Shown piece after piece: positions 10,844 to 23,790 of a stretch of DNA of 64,000 nt. The notes beneath the pieces are model-generated. The model was not told the DNA's origin. It saw only the letters and a program-made list of their open reading frames with translations, and searched no databases. The position numbers and the translations under genes are program-made. Every line of letters starts with the position of its first letter. The stretch's first letter is position 1. Source of the stretch: Siphonodentalium dalli (Eukaryota > Mollusca > Scaphopoda > Gadilida > Siphonodentaliidae). The stretch is taken from assembly GCA_032622095.1 (NCBI GenBank), contig CP136061.1, positions 92,669,845 through 92,733,844 on the forward strand, read 5' to 3'.

Positions 10844-13040
10844 TATTTCCTCGCTCGTTCATATAGGGCACACTGCACCGGTGCCACTCCCATCCGCCAA
10901 CAAGGGAGCAATCCCAGTTGTAACGAATCCGTGCGTACATCAAAGTTAGCGTACTGATATATCGATACCCGACCCAGTACTCCATTATCGAAATAATGAC
11001 GCAATTTAGTCACAATACGAGCGACCTTCCTCGAGGGCGACTGGTTACAGCGCAACATACGATTTGGGTACAAGTATACAGTTACCGCCGATTAACTTAA
11101 AACAACAGTCCATTGGCGAACGTCGCACTCATATCGTTGTGTTAACCGCGACGACAAGCCGGACAATGTTATTGGCCAAATTAACAAAAATCGTTGGTCA
11201 AATGAAATCCTCATTTTCTGAGTAGTTCAGAATTGATGATTAAATATTTGCTTTAAACTTTATTTGTTACTCAGAATAAAATCATTATTAAAACAACAAT
11301 ATTTTACGAACATATAGGTCGCTAACTAATAAAGTAATGAGCTGTGTTAGTTGTCATCCTATTTTCGCCGAGATAAAAAAATGTTGGTTATTATCGTGAT
11401 GTGTTAACTGTTGAATATCTATTGTATTCAAACCCTTTATGATTTGAAGCCAGGTTGTTATTAGACGGGATGCAGTTTATGGGATATTACGTAACAATTG
11501 CGTTAAGTACTGCTAGCCTGTACATCAAATTATGAGACAATGCATCTAGGTATTTTTATCACACAGCCTGCCCAATCAACAACAAAATTACATAACCATG
11601 CAGTGTTCAGATTAAGCGTCTTGACGATTAGTTTTTTTAAATCCAATACTATTTGAAATGGCTGGTTAAGTGTTAGAGCTGACATGTTGGTGTTTCGTGA
11701 AGTTCGATTACAATCAGTTGCAATGTTGTGCAGCTAGTCACGGATGGTTACTCACGCACAGACTACAGAACATCAACCTTATTATTGTCATACGTCAACC
11801 AAGGCATGTTCATCGTCACCATTCAATCAAGGTTCCCATCTCGAAATACATTTTGGTTTCCATGGTACGATATTTATAAAGGACTGTGAACCTTTTCGGC
11901 ACTTTGAATTAGCTTCCCGCCTCCATTTGGGGTTAAAACAAAGTTTGGCCAAATGACATTTTTATCGGCCAATTTCGAAAAAAATTTACCCATTGGCGCT
12001 AACACTGTAACGAGCTCCATAGAGAAATTTCACTTCTGGATATTGTGCGTGTGCGGGTGATTCTAACTCCACATATCAAGTGTGTGAGCCGCAAAGCTGT
12101 TCTCACAAAATGTCACAAACGACAACATCGCCGTATCCGACAATAACACATAACACTACATTCCGTTCTTATATGTATATAGTTTGTTGATGATTTATTC
12201 CCATAAAAAGCTAAATGTATTCTTATTTATGTTCACAAAATATGCCGAGAATTTGGGCCTAACACATTATGTCAGCCCAATATAATATTTGCAAGCACTT
12301 CGGCACGATAACGTGATCGATATAAATAACTGACATCAGATGCAATTCGGCTGAACTTTTAAAATCACGCCCGGTTTTAGTTATTAGGTCAGATTAGATA
12401 AGCAATTTGTGTTCATGTTAGGATATGTGTTATTGGTGTATGAAACTGTGACACAATTGGCAGTTGACCAACCACCTAACAGGATATAGTGTAACACAGA
12501 CAGGCTATATATAATCGCTATAAACATTCACCGAACCTGGTGATGAAAAGTTCCTATGTGACCTTAATTTCCACAGACAACCCGACATTTCTATTATTTG
12601 TGGGGCCGCTGCCTTTTAAGTCTGGCCATATAAACCATTACTTGATAGTTAAGCTGTCCACACGATATATATTGATATCCTAAAAATAAAGATCTTAGTT
12701 CCAACTTAACATTAATTAAATGTACGACTGTCTGTTAAGGCCACTATAGTTTCTTTGTAATGTATACAATAATAACTAATTTTTAACTAACACTAATTTA
12801 AGAGTGGCTGTTGGAACAGATAAACTATTAGCAAATGATATTGACCACTTGACTATCTTTAAACTTCAACGTCGTGTCTTGCACGCGGCACCATCTTGAC
12901 ACATAACACTATGGCCCCGAGCGTTATAGTCTGGGAATAACAAATTCCACCACGAAGTTGAAATTTCAAGGCTTTTATAAACACAACAAAGAAAACATTA
13001 CCACAGACTGTCACATCACATCCTCAGCGTTCTCATTGGA
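10844..13040. other. Intergenic, nothing identified
   Basis: About 2.2 kb of AT-rich sequence without recognised genes or internal repeats. Confidence 0.45.
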
Positions 13041-13240
13041 CAATTAGATGAATATTAATTATCTTGAATCAATACGCAAACCGATTTCATTGTCCAATAA
13101 TATGCCAATATCGAAGTCTTACACATGTCAACTTATGCCATTTGTTGAACGGACCACGGCCGATGCCATAACCATTGTTTCTCTCACCCAGTCCGTCTCA
13201 GACACTCTTATTATTAGCACTTGCGGCGAATAGTGTATCC
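13041..13240 (+). pseudogene. Possible LINE reverse-transcriptase C-terminal scrap
   Basis: A short frame contains ADAITIVSLTQSVSDTLI, which resembles the (A)AIIVSGLTRSVSDTDI segment of the LINE at 62966-63226, in the linker after the RT palm. The similarity stops within ~35 residues and nothing upstream or downstream supports it. It could be chance. Confidence 0.3.
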
Positions 13241-14284
13241 GATGGTGATTCCACTGCTCATGTACGAAGAGCCCCATTGTTGTATTCAAGGAACACATGT
13301 CATAACAACAATGGAAGCTTGTAGAGCGTGTAGAAAAGCAATTTGTCCATCTCGGTCTTCTCCAGAAAAAGTTCACAACTCTCTTCGTGCTTTTATATCG
13401 TGTCCTCGAACATGAGGAAACACATCTTCTATGTCACCGGCAATACATTACTCAAACGTGCAACGACCTTGACAATGCAGTATCTCCTGAAGAATGTAGT
13501 GTTGCGTAGAGCTTTATACGGACCAGATGTAACTTATTTTGAGAACAGAATCAACAGTCATCGCCATCCACCATGGAACGTTCGCGGAGAACGTATGCCA
13601 AATTTACCCAATCACTACACCCTACGCCCGATGGCAAGTACCAAACACTCTTGGCTTAGTCGAAATTCTTTCAATTCAGAGGGAAGTTCATTTGCAGAAG
13701 CTATGTTTATTCGTAAACCTGATTCATCTTCCTCTTGAAAAATACACTCCCCTGAAACTGTTCGATATAAGGTACATTATTGTATCGTCTTCGGTCGCCC
13801 AGTGAGTTGTTTCGCTTCGGACAATGTCTCCATACATAAGAAATATGGCATTGAGTATCATCTTGAAAACTTCTGTCTGCTGAACAGAGCACAATGCAAC
13901 GTGCTAATGTGCCAACAATGCTTATATTTGCATGCCAATGACATTGACCATGCTCGTGCACTTCGCTTCTTATTCTAGCACTCATAAATCACTCAACCGA
14001 TCAAGATTATTATCACTGTCCATACCTTGGAACTGGAGATAACAAATACAATTACATTCATATACTTATGGGACACAATAATCAACCACCATGACGTTTA
14101 CATCCATCTCGACAGCCTCGCAAGATGTGATTGTTTACGCCCTGTTCATTGGTTCTGATGATCCACGCATCACATGGCAGATTGACCACTGCCACGAGCA
14201 GATTGCAGACAAATACACACCATTCCTTCTGGAAATGACTAGGTCAACGAGAGGATATATATGTGTTATATACACATTGTATTT
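13241..14284. other. Intergenic, nothing identified
   Basis: Several overlapping short frames on both strands without family character. No repeat recognised. Confidence 0.4.
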
Positions 14285-14402
14285 GTATCGATTCATGTAT
14301 CGCGACGAGGCTAGTTTTCGTAGCCATATAGCGATGAGGCGACCTTGGTCGCCGAGTCGCTATATGGCCACGAAAACTAGCCGAGACGCGATACATAAAT
14401 CG
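14285..14402. repeat. Long spacerless palindrome, ~55-bp arms
   Basis: Arms pair from ATGTATCGCG(A/T)C through GGCTAGTTTTCGT(A/G)GCCATAT to a centre GGCGACC-TT-GGTCGCC with almost no loop. Arms differ at several positions. The centre echoes the GGCGACC...GGTCG centre of the nine-copy hairpin module, although the arms differ. Confidence 0.9.
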
Positions 14403-15428
14403 TTACAGACACATTGGGTATATAACACATTTATCTACCATTGGTGTGACAGAATCCACCGCACAACTTACATTTTAGGGGTTTCTTAAATGCCAAAACT
14501 GTTGAATTTGTGTCCGACGATTAGCTTTCTTGAGTAAATTCTCTCAACCTGCAATAGTATATGTGTCACGCGATTAGCTCGCTTTGCTAAATTCACAACC
14601 TGCAAGTTAACGGAAATTGTATTCAATTGACACAATCTCTTACACTTATAATAAATACTGAACAAATACATATTAGTTACTTTGTGATATGTTATACCAT
14701 AATACCCATGATGGTGGGCAATCAAATAATGTTAAAACCTTGGAACTATTTGTTTATAGTACGCAATAATATACGTTGGAATGTCGTTTTGATTTTTGCA
14801 CGCAATTGATGTGACGACAGTTCATTCATGATTTTGAACCAGTCAACGACGTCACGAGCGCCTTGTATCGCAACTGCAGTAACGAGACAGATGTTTTTAT
14901 CGCCAATTCGTTATCGCCAATTGTATCAGGGAATTTCGTAGGAAATGGTAGATAAAATATGAGATGATTCATAAAACCGACCATATGCGTGCGCGACATT
15001 AACAACGTAGCATCACTTAGTTTCGTTGTATTAGTTTTAAGCTCAGAATGCCTCGCAATTGTATCACATTCACGTGACATTGAATATATTGTAAAACTAT
15101 GAAGCTTGCTTACTTGATCTTCGTACCAAAATAGACATCCACTTGCGCATCCTATAACATTTTTTTAAAGTGCAACATTTTGTTGGCGGCCAAAGTTTGT
15201 CACTCTCGTCTGCATACAATGACAGTCAGTCGCATGCATGGTTAGCATTGACATATAAACATTGACCCATTCACAAACTTTATGAGCTTCCTAACCTTTA
15301 AAATAATGTTCCTTTTCACAGAAACCATATCACCATTTATAATCTCCAATGTATGTATTAAATTAATACATTCAATATATCATTAGAAGGAGGCAATAAA
15401 GATATTGATTATTTTGTGTCACGTTCCG
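14403..15428. other. Intergenic, nothing identified
   Basis: No coding or repeat signal recognised ahead of the LINE relic. Confidence 0.4.
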
Positions 15429-16190
15429 TGAATCAATTTGCATGTGCTCCATCTAAAGTCATCGACTCCTAATTATATGGCATATGGTGAAAGTGGTAGA
15501 CTGCCGATTGAGAACACTATTAATTTGCGCATTCTGAAATACTGGATGAATATTAAGAATATGCAACAAGGCAGATTTTGTAAAACTCTTTATTTACTAG
15601 CCCCGAATGTATGTGAATCTGTGTCAGTAAAATTTCAGTGGATAGAAAAAATAAAGGATATCCTGACAAATTGTGGTCAGATCCATCTCTGGAAAATGGA
15701 AAATATTCCATGTCCAGATACACTAGTATCATACTTCAAGTGCAATTTAAATAGTCAATTCCGTAATGTGTGGTTTTCTGATATTGAAAACTCTAATCGA
15801 GGTAACACCTATAAGATTTTCAAACATGACATTAATTTTGAAATATACTTGGATAGTTTGGATACAAAAAATAGAATATCTCTATGTCAATTTCGTACTA
15901 GTAACCACCGCTTACCAATAGAGAAAGGCCGCTGGGACGGAACAAACGTATTTTCTAGATTGTGCCCCATGTGTAAAAAACGATAACTTAGGGATGAATT
16001 TCATTACTTAATGGAATGTGAATATTTTGAAGAGGCAAGAAATCGCCTCATGCTTAGGAAATATATAGGTATAAAACACCCAACTATTGATATTCTAGAC
16101 GACATACTAAATTTGAAAGATGCAACGTCTCTTCGCAAACTGTGCTCGTTCATCCGACTGATAAACCTTAAACTGGACACAAGTGATTAG
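15429..16190 (+). pseudogene. LINE ORF2 C-terminal region, 5'-truncated, one in-frame stop
   Basis: A frame without ATG runs from just after a stop at 15429 to a TAA at 15984-15986, then continues in the same frame to a TAG at 16188-16190, about 250 codons in all. It starts with a STPNYMAYGE-like segment, and includes FRTSNHRLPIEKGRW followed by CPMC and, after the stop, DEFHYLMECEYF; together these form the Cys/His cluster that closes ORF2 of many mollusc non-LTR retrotransposons. The catalytic reverse-transcriptase and endonuclease domains are absent, as expected from 5' truncation during target-primed reverse transcription. A (GTT)n/(GAT)n-rich tail follows, consistent with a LINE 3' end. 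The clade is not assigned. The single stop suggests a fairly young copy. Confidence 0.8.
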
Positions 16191-16194
16191 TATA

Positions 16195-16395
16195 GAGTTA
16201 ATGTTATTGATGTTGTTGTTGTTATTGTTATTGGTGTTGTTGTTGGAGTTGATGTTGTTTTTTTGGTGTTGTATTAAGACTGTGTTGCTGTTAGATATAA
16301 AGATTATGACGATGACGAAGATGATGATGGTTATTATGACTATGAAGATGACTCTAATGTAAAAATGAAATTGATGATAATGATGATAACATACG
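16195..16395. repeat. Trinucleotide-rich tract, (GTT)n then (GAT)n-like
   Basis: GTTGTTGTTATTGTTATTGG-type sequence grades into GATGACGATGACGAAGATGA. It directly follows the LINE relic and may derive from its 3' tail. Confidence 0.8.
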
Positions 16396-16944
16396 ATGAT
16401 GAACATGCGCCATGTCAATCGGAGAACACTGTATATCGTGTATATAATGCATTACGTTCCTCCTCTCCATCTTCTGTGTATATACTTTCCATTTCTCGAT
16501 ATCATTGTCATTTTGATCAGAGAATAAAGCATTCAGTTAACTCATTATGAGCACGAACACCGTTGAACTGTTTTAAACATTGTTTATTTATCCACAAAAT
16601 ATATAAATATTTTTACATAAGATACACTGAACATAGAAATACATCAGTAATTGTTATAATGGATATGCTAATATGTGACATATCTGGCAGAAATATATAT
16701 ATATATATAATTCATTCTTGGGATTTTACGTTACTATCGGGACCGGACAAGAGGATAATTCAAGAAAAGAATACGAAGATGGATGGGGAGATGATGGAGG
16801 GGGAATGGAACGGATTCTTCGTTTTATTGCACGTTAGGTGTGGTGCTCTAAGATGCTGACCGATTTGTACACTGTTGAACTCATTGAACAGACACGCGCA
16901 ATCGCAATTTATTTTCTGGGCAGCTAATGACACTCACTGGAGGA
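16396..16944. other. Intergenic with a short (TA)n
   Basis: Contains a short AT dinucleotide run near 16695-16712. Nothing else recognised. Confidence 0.4.
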
Positions 16945-17460
16945 TTTTAGCCCATTACATTGCGAATGTGGCAACTCCATAAATAATAACTATATAATTT
17001 CTTTAATTCATCAGATATAATATCATTGCAATTCAGGAGAACTCACCAACATCATAGCAAATCAGCAGGACCACTTAAATAAGGTGGGATAAACAATATA
17101 CACCATTATCTACAATCAAGAACATCTGCCGATCACATCCATCATCTGGTGGTTGATTGCTGACAGTGGGACATGAACAAATGGCACAATTACAGATTCC
17201 AATAGCCCGATCCATGTCTGATAATCGTCGATGCATTTCATTCAATTACATTGTGAACATAGCAACTCCAACAATAATAACTACATTTTCTTAAAGTCGT
17301 CAATCAGGGTCAATGCAATTCACCAGAACTCACCAACATCAAAGCAAATTAGCATTATCCCTTGAGAAGTGGTGATAGACAATATACATCATTATCGACA
17401 ATCGAGAACATCTGCCGATCAGATGCATCATCTGCTCATTGACAGCTGTACACGAAAATG
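16945..17460. repeat. Tandem duplication, ~290-bp unit, two copies
   Basis: Segments starting near 16950 and 17240 share GCAACTCC..AATAATAACTA, then GCAATTCA..AGAACTCACCAACATC, then GAACATCTGCCGATCA. The block with CACCAACATC.TAGCAAATCAGCAGGACCACTTAA also matches the TIR of the element at 60525-61386, so the unit includes an end of that family (family C). Confidence 0.75.
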
Positions 17461-17559
17461 GGTCAACACAACACAACACGAACTCAAGCTATATGCTCTA
17501 TATATTAAATCTATATTGTTTTCTGAAAGCCTTTGTCGCTTTATAGAAATCTGCTCATA

Positions 17560-18870
17560 AATAAGAAAGACGAATGTGCTGTTATGGGGACCCCCTACAC
17601 GATTAAAGTGTTGTTGTTGAACACACCACGAACTGAAATGATTGTTCTCAATATTGACCTAGGATGTGGGCAAATGGTATTACTATCAGGACATACACAA
17701 TGTGTATGGTTGGATTGGTTACCGAAAGCTTTTGGCACTTTACAAAAAGTGGATGGCGAACGACAAAGGCGAATAAATTTCGCATACAATGCACTCAAGC
17801 CTTGTTCTCTTCATATTTACTGACAAAGTGAACGAATGGTAGTGCTATCGGGGAATGTACAATCTGTATGGGTAGTTTGGTTCCCGAAATCCGTTAGGGC
17901 ACTTTACAAAAGGCGGCTAGCAAATATGCTCGCAGTATTAATAAGGGTATGGCCGAATGTTATTTTTTATCAGGATATACAGACCAATGATATTTTGGTT
18001 CCCGAAAGCCGGCAACATTTCTCACTTCAAAATAAGCGGCTGGCAAATGATAAAGACGAATTGTCACTGTTTTATGTACCCCCACCATATTTGAAGTATT
18101 GAACACATCACGTACGGAAGCGATTATCAATATCACAATATCAACCAATGACTATTAAATCAGGTAATATATAAAGCTGTGTTGGTTTCCGAAAGCCTGT
18201 GACACTTTACAAAAAGTGGCTGGCAAATTATAAAACAATAACTATTTTGTGATCACCTACGCTGCTTTAAGTCACGAAAAAGAAAACACGGACTGAAGGG
18301 ATATGATCTCTTAATCTTTAAATACGTCTTTAAATTCATCCGCCATCCTTTGTGCTTTATATATCTCCATACATGGACAGCATGAAGACGACCAACCATG
18401 ATCATGCTGCTCATGTGCAATACTGTACGTATAATACCCCTGTCCATCATTTATGTTGGTATATATCATTTGTTATTGTACAAATACAATATAAATCAAG
18501 CAATTTCAGTTTAATCTGAGGGTGTTGACAGAGGATAGTGCTGGGATGTAAACAATTTATATACAATTTCTATCGATGGGCTGGTTGCTGAATCCTGGGA
18601 CACTTTGCAATAATCGGCTGCCAAACAGGAAAGGCGAATTTTCACCGTTTTAGGACCCCTACCCTATTTGAAGTCTTTAACAAACTTCGAAATAAACTGA
18701 TATGCTATACGTTGTAACAGAGGGTGTGGCGAAAAAATGCTATTCGATCAGGAAACATACAATTGCTATGGATGTCCCCGACATCCTGTGGCACATTACA
18801 CAAAACCAAACGGCAAATAAGAAAGACGATTTCTGGGTGGCTTGGAGACCACCTACCCTATTATAATTCT
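17560..18870. repeat. Old tandem array of ~150-220-bp units
   Basis: Recurring order of blocks: CTATCAGG(A/G)ATATACAA, then TTGGTTCCCGAAAGCC, then CACTTTACAAAAAGTGG(C/A)TGGC, then AAGACGAAT, then CCCCTACCCTATTTGAAGT. Starts near 17685, 17845, 17970, 18160, 18575 and 18740. Copies are badly decayed and frames are broken, so coding origin is not supported. Confidence 0.72.
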
Positions 18871-21339
18871 TTATCAAGAACGGTGTAATATGACAACGTT
18901 CGCTTAGGGTGGATACACAATGCATGTAATCTCTGTAAATATCGTGTATTTGGCGTTTTACATGGATCATACACACCGTGTAATATGTGTCCGCTGAAAA
19001 CCCAATCATTGCGACTGTGTTTAACCACAGTGAGTTAAACTCTGAACCGCTGAAGAGCCGTTGACTGGAACGAAGTCGTCAGGCCGCTTAAAATAATTAT
19101 TTGCGCGATAACTCAAATGGTCGACGCTCTGTTTAAATCATTGTCAGTCTTCTATTGATATTAATACCAGTGATGCCATCTTCCCCAACGCAGGGGGCTA
19201 TGACCCACAACATGTACGGGGAGCTATATTATCCCAGAAGCTACCGAATTCACCATTGCATATTTCCTCGACCGTGCATGCAGCACCCTGAGTCCTGACA
19301 CCCTGCTTTATAAATATCGTAGTCATGTCTGTCGTGTCTGTTTTCTACGAGTGATTAATCTAATATGCAGCAATGTATGCTATTCATATAATTATGAACA
19401 TATTATACAGCTTTAAATTTGAATGCATGGTGTTGCTGTTTGTCTTCATTCGGCGAAAGGGTTGCCTAGCTACGAGTTCCCAACTACGTCACCTTTCCTC
19501 TCTTGTGTTATACAGTTATACATGTATACGCAAAATTTACAACTATGGATATTTAAGTAAAACATTATATTGTAATTCTTGCCCAGATAATCCCGGCTGA
19601 TACATTCAATTAACTCCCTTAGTTATTGGAAGCTTTCGAGAACCAGCCCCGCCCCAATCATGGATTATGTTCGAAAATGTTATAATTCAAGCTTGTGACA
19701 GTTAGGAGCTTGTTCGACCTTTGGCTTGAGAAACATATATATAAATGGGGGGGGGGTGTCACTCTTTTTAATTTCAACGCTGTACCTGCATTATTTGTTG
19801 GCGCTATAATGAATATTTACAGTCCCAATTGAATTAATGTTATCACATGAGCTCGCTCTCAAATTATCAGAGAAATCTCAACAAGCCGGTATCATCCTAT
19901 AAAAGAATTCTGCATATTTTATTTTTGTTTTGGATGACCCTGTTTCCAAGAAATGACAGAAACACATCAAGTATAAAATCGACCGGCTCTAATCCACTTT
20001 TCGAAATTATAACTCGTGAACAAATTTCTTGATGGCAGTTTGTTTGATAATGGCTTATAACTACTCACTGGTGAAATTGACCTCTCGCGCGCAGGTGATT
20101 AATTTGGTCAATTATTGGTGTGGCCATGTAAAATACATGTATTTTACATACAGACATTACATGCATGTGTGTATCCACCCTTAGCTACACATCATACTAT
20201 TTTGCTTTTGATTTAGATCTACTGGTATATAAAGCTGAGAAAACTGCCTCATTGGTCAGACCATATATAGTGGGGATTCATCAATCGATATGTAAACATT
20301 TTGAGTGACTGGCGTCTCTTTCAACTACACATGTCTGTTTTGTCGGAAATAGTCTCAATGTACGTTATACTCATACCTTCTACTTCATATAGTGGTTCTC
20401 CTGTGAATGACGGATTCAATTGTAAAAAATAACTCTTGTTTTGATTAAGGTTATGAGTTATAACCGAACAGTTTGAAGACAAATGTTATATAATTGCAAA
20501 ACCGTAATCGAAAAAAGAGTTATTTCTTAAATATATTTTGTTTTATTTCATGTCAACGATAGTCAATAACACTGACTCTGTGTAGAAATAATCAGGGACT
20601 CAAACATTAAGTGCACCTTTAAAATATATGAGCAACTAGAATAATAGTGTTCTGGGATTTATTGATTGTGTAATACGTGTATACAACTCATATCATACTA
20701 GGCATGTTCCCTGTCCAAAACAGACGCCGCTGTGTTCAATTAGTAGCCAGGCGCTGCTGCGCTGTTCTCAGATGCCAGTTTCCTTGTCGTTCGTCGTGAT
20801 GTAGGTCTGGTGAGAATTGAAACTGTCGATGCAGCAAATAGCTCAAACGGATAAGATCGCATTTAACTGTTCGTTGCACACAAATGTCATCGAGCGGTCC
20901 CTATGCAACTTAGAATTGTGATCCAGTTACCGAATTATAGGGATCGGTTTATTTCACGTTAAATTGAAGTCCAATGTAGCTTCTGACAAATGGGAATGGT
21001 TTGACACTGATTGAAACCAAAATCGCATTAGCTTAAATCTAGCGCAGCAATAACAGGCCAGTAAGCACGGGCACCAAGTAATTTTTTAACGTCGAGCTTG
21101 CGTCTGTGTCGATTGAACGCACATGGCTCATGCGAGCTTCTAAACAATGTCTACGTAATATGGAAGGCGGTATAAGATAGCTTGACAAAATTAATACACG
21201 AACTATTGATATACGAGCCAACTATCTCTCACGTATAACGCAAATTGTATTGTATAGCAAGCAAACAAGTTCGCAAATCCATTCTGGAAATATGTTTTCG
21301 GTACATGGTTTAAATTTATGCGATTAAATATTTAACATT
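18871..21339. other. Intergenic; one short inverted repeat
   Basis: The only structure noted is an imperfect inverted repeat at 20424-20530 with ~28-bp arms (AAATAACTCTT...GATTA(A/C)GG). A G9 run lies near 19748. No gene recognised. Confidence 0.45.
20424..20530. repeat. Imperfect inverted repeat, ~28-bp arms
   Basis: AAAAAATAACTCTTGTTTTG at the left pairs with CGAAAAAAGAGTTATTTCTT at the right, around a ~48-bp spacer. It may be a small MITE remnant. Confidence 0.6.
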
Positions 21340-22110
21340 ATATTATCATGGCCTCAATTATATGGAATTATCCGAACATATCGATATAAATTGTTTTCAT
21401 CGATCAATTTTAAATTATGCAGAGATGCGGGAATATATTTTATAAACGATTTATTCCAATCAGATAATAAATTCCATACCCCACACACATTATATGCAAC
21501 TTTCAACATCCGCGTCAATTTCATAACAATCTGAAACATAAATGTTACAAAATTCTAGAAAGTGTGAAAACTATGCCAACTGCATTTCAAAAATTGGAAT
21601 CCGAAATAGCCGAGAAGATAGACAGTTGGGAAGAATATTTGAGCATGCCTTTCAAAACGACAACCGATACGAAATTGCAGTGGCTCCAATTCAGAATAAA
21701 CACGCGAGTTATTAGTACCAATAAATTTCTGAATTGCTAACTTTCGAGTCGACGATTTCTGCAATCGCTGTCGCACTGTACAGGAAACCATTTCTCATAT
21801 GGTATTGTACCCATGTACAAACAATTATGAAGGAAACTGAACAATGGACAAGAAACAACCAATTTCCCATTGATCTAACAACGAATATTGCTATCGGTTT
21901 ACCTCATGAATACAGAAATTAAAAAAGTAACATCTTCCTACTAGTGTTGAAACAGTATAAAAAGGGCAAAATTCACGCCCACGCAAGAGTCGCTTCGCTC
22001 GTTCCTATGCGATCTTCAATTTAGGTATGAATTCGAGAGATACAGCGCAAAATGCAAAATGAATTATGACTTCGATAACACGTGGACGATACTTCGAAAT
22101 GCCTTAAAAA
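21340..22110 (+). pseudogene. LINE ORF2 C-terminal region, frameshifted
   Basis: Pieces in different forward frames follow the order expected of a LINE C-terminus: GIYFINDLFQS (near 21430), then TKLQWLQFRINTRVISTNKF (near 21670-21735), then QETISHMV and ETEQWTRNNQFPIDL (near 21785-21880), then IGLPHEYRN. The tryptophan/arginine pattern LQWLQFRIN..ISTNKF is typical of the domain after the reverse-transcriptase thumb in lophotrochozoan LINEs, and ISHMV(L) follows the Cys region. At least three frameshifts and several stops make this a decayed, 5'-truncated copy. It differs from the family at 15429. Confidence 0.7.
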
Positions 22111-23089
22111 TTAAATAGTATATTGAAAACCCGATAGTTACAGACTCAAAAGTGCACCCAGCCTTAACAGTGACCCCGAACAATACAAAACTCAATTACC
22201 CGGTACCCGAGTGAAAGATATTTATCCAATTTAATTACACTGATCATTTTAATTTGTCCAAAAATAGTCTATGAGAGCTGCAGTAGATACACTGGTTTGC
22301 TTAACCACATCACAACAGTTTTCAGTCTCAGTCCGAAAAGCAAAACCGGCGAGCGTTGTGTATTTTCCTGATGTCGGTTGAACCAATATCTACAACACAG
22401 TTTCAATATGTTTAAAGTGACTAATTATACTGTTTATGGTAAATTCAGAACATAAATTAATTAAAGTTGCACATATTGTTTGGAACTTTGATTCTGAAAA
22501 CTTTAAATAGTATACACCATCAACCACTTAAGCAGTTTTAATACGGGACATTTAAAGTTATTCTAAGAAAAGCAAATAGTGTATTGTTTATTTCACCATT
22601 TTGTTGCCAACGAAAGACAATCTTCGGACAAAGCTATATGTCAAGGTAGAAACTAGTATCACTGCTTCCTCTTGCTATTAAGTTGGACGGTGTTTGAAAA
22701 AAATGTCCCAACACAATATGTGATATAAATATTTCCGAGAGGCATGTCACGGGTAAGAAAGTAGGCGAGAATTTGTAAACAATATGAGTTGGTCGTATAA
22801 CTACAGCAGTAATATACTACTTGGTCTTTGACTTTCAAATTGAAGACTCGAGCAACTGCCAGCAAAATCGACCTGCATCTACCATCCTCCAGTCCAATTC
22901 CGGTATTGGCTACTAATAACACAATTTGTCTTACACAAATTATTATCATATGTCTGCATTAAAATAAGTCCAGATAAAACTGTCAACATTCCATGAAAAT
23001 TAAGTTTCCCTGCAATCACACAATGCCAACACACAAACAATTGAAGCAGGCATTTTTCATGATCACACGACCACACTCGTCAGTATACT
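22111..23089. other. Intergenic, nothing identified
   Basis: No gene or repeat recognised. Confidence 0.4.
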
Positions 23090-23790
23090 TAATATGGATC
23101 TTCGGGGTGACCTCCAGATGGGTGCCATCGTTTATTTCCAAAATTCGATAAAAAATACATGGCCACCAACAGCCATTTTAGATTTTACTCGTGGAATGAC
23201 TAAATCCTTCGGCACACCATACAGGCCATATCCCTCATCCGAGCATCACCAAACTACATACGGATCCTCGTGGTGACATCTAAATGGGAGCCATCGATTT
23301 TTTGGCGAAATTCGTTTAAAACACATGGTCGCCAGCAGCCATCTTGGATTTCAAATTTGAATCCGTTGGCATACCCTGCAGCCCACATGTATCGGAGAAA
23401 TGCCGTATAAATTTACAGGCAAGGTTAGGGTCACCTCTAGATGAAAGCTATCGAATTTGAACGATGTTCGATGTAAATGGTGGCCACCAGCAGCCATTTT
23501 GGATATTACTCTGCATGAATAAATTATTTGGCACACCCTATATACCTCATCCCTCATCCGATCGTCACCAAAAATTACATGGATCTTTTCGGTGGGCACT
23601 AGATGGGACCTATCATTTTTTTTCCGAATTTAGTTGAAAAACATGGCCGCCAGCAGCCATCTTGGATTTTACTCAATGTATGGCTAACTCATGTAGCACA
23701 CCCAACATGTCACATCTCTCATCTGATCGCACAAACTTCCTATGGATCTTCGGGATGAACTCTAGATGGGAGCCATCAATTTTGCCCACA
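23090..23790. repeat. Diverged tandem array, ~165-175-bp units, four copies
   Basis: Each unit contains ATGGATCTTCGGGGTGACCT, then AGATGGGAGCCATCGATTTT, then TGGCCACCAGCAGCCATTTT followed by GGATTTTACTC, then CTCATCCGATC.TCACCAAA. The GGCCACCAGCAGCCAT core recurs near 23160, 23330, 23480 and 23645. No continuous frame, so a non-coding satellite-like repeat. Confidence 0.8.

Noticed and set aside
14091-14489. 132-codon frame on the plus strand
   Set aside because: It crosses the 118-bp palindrome and reads through both arms; no family character.
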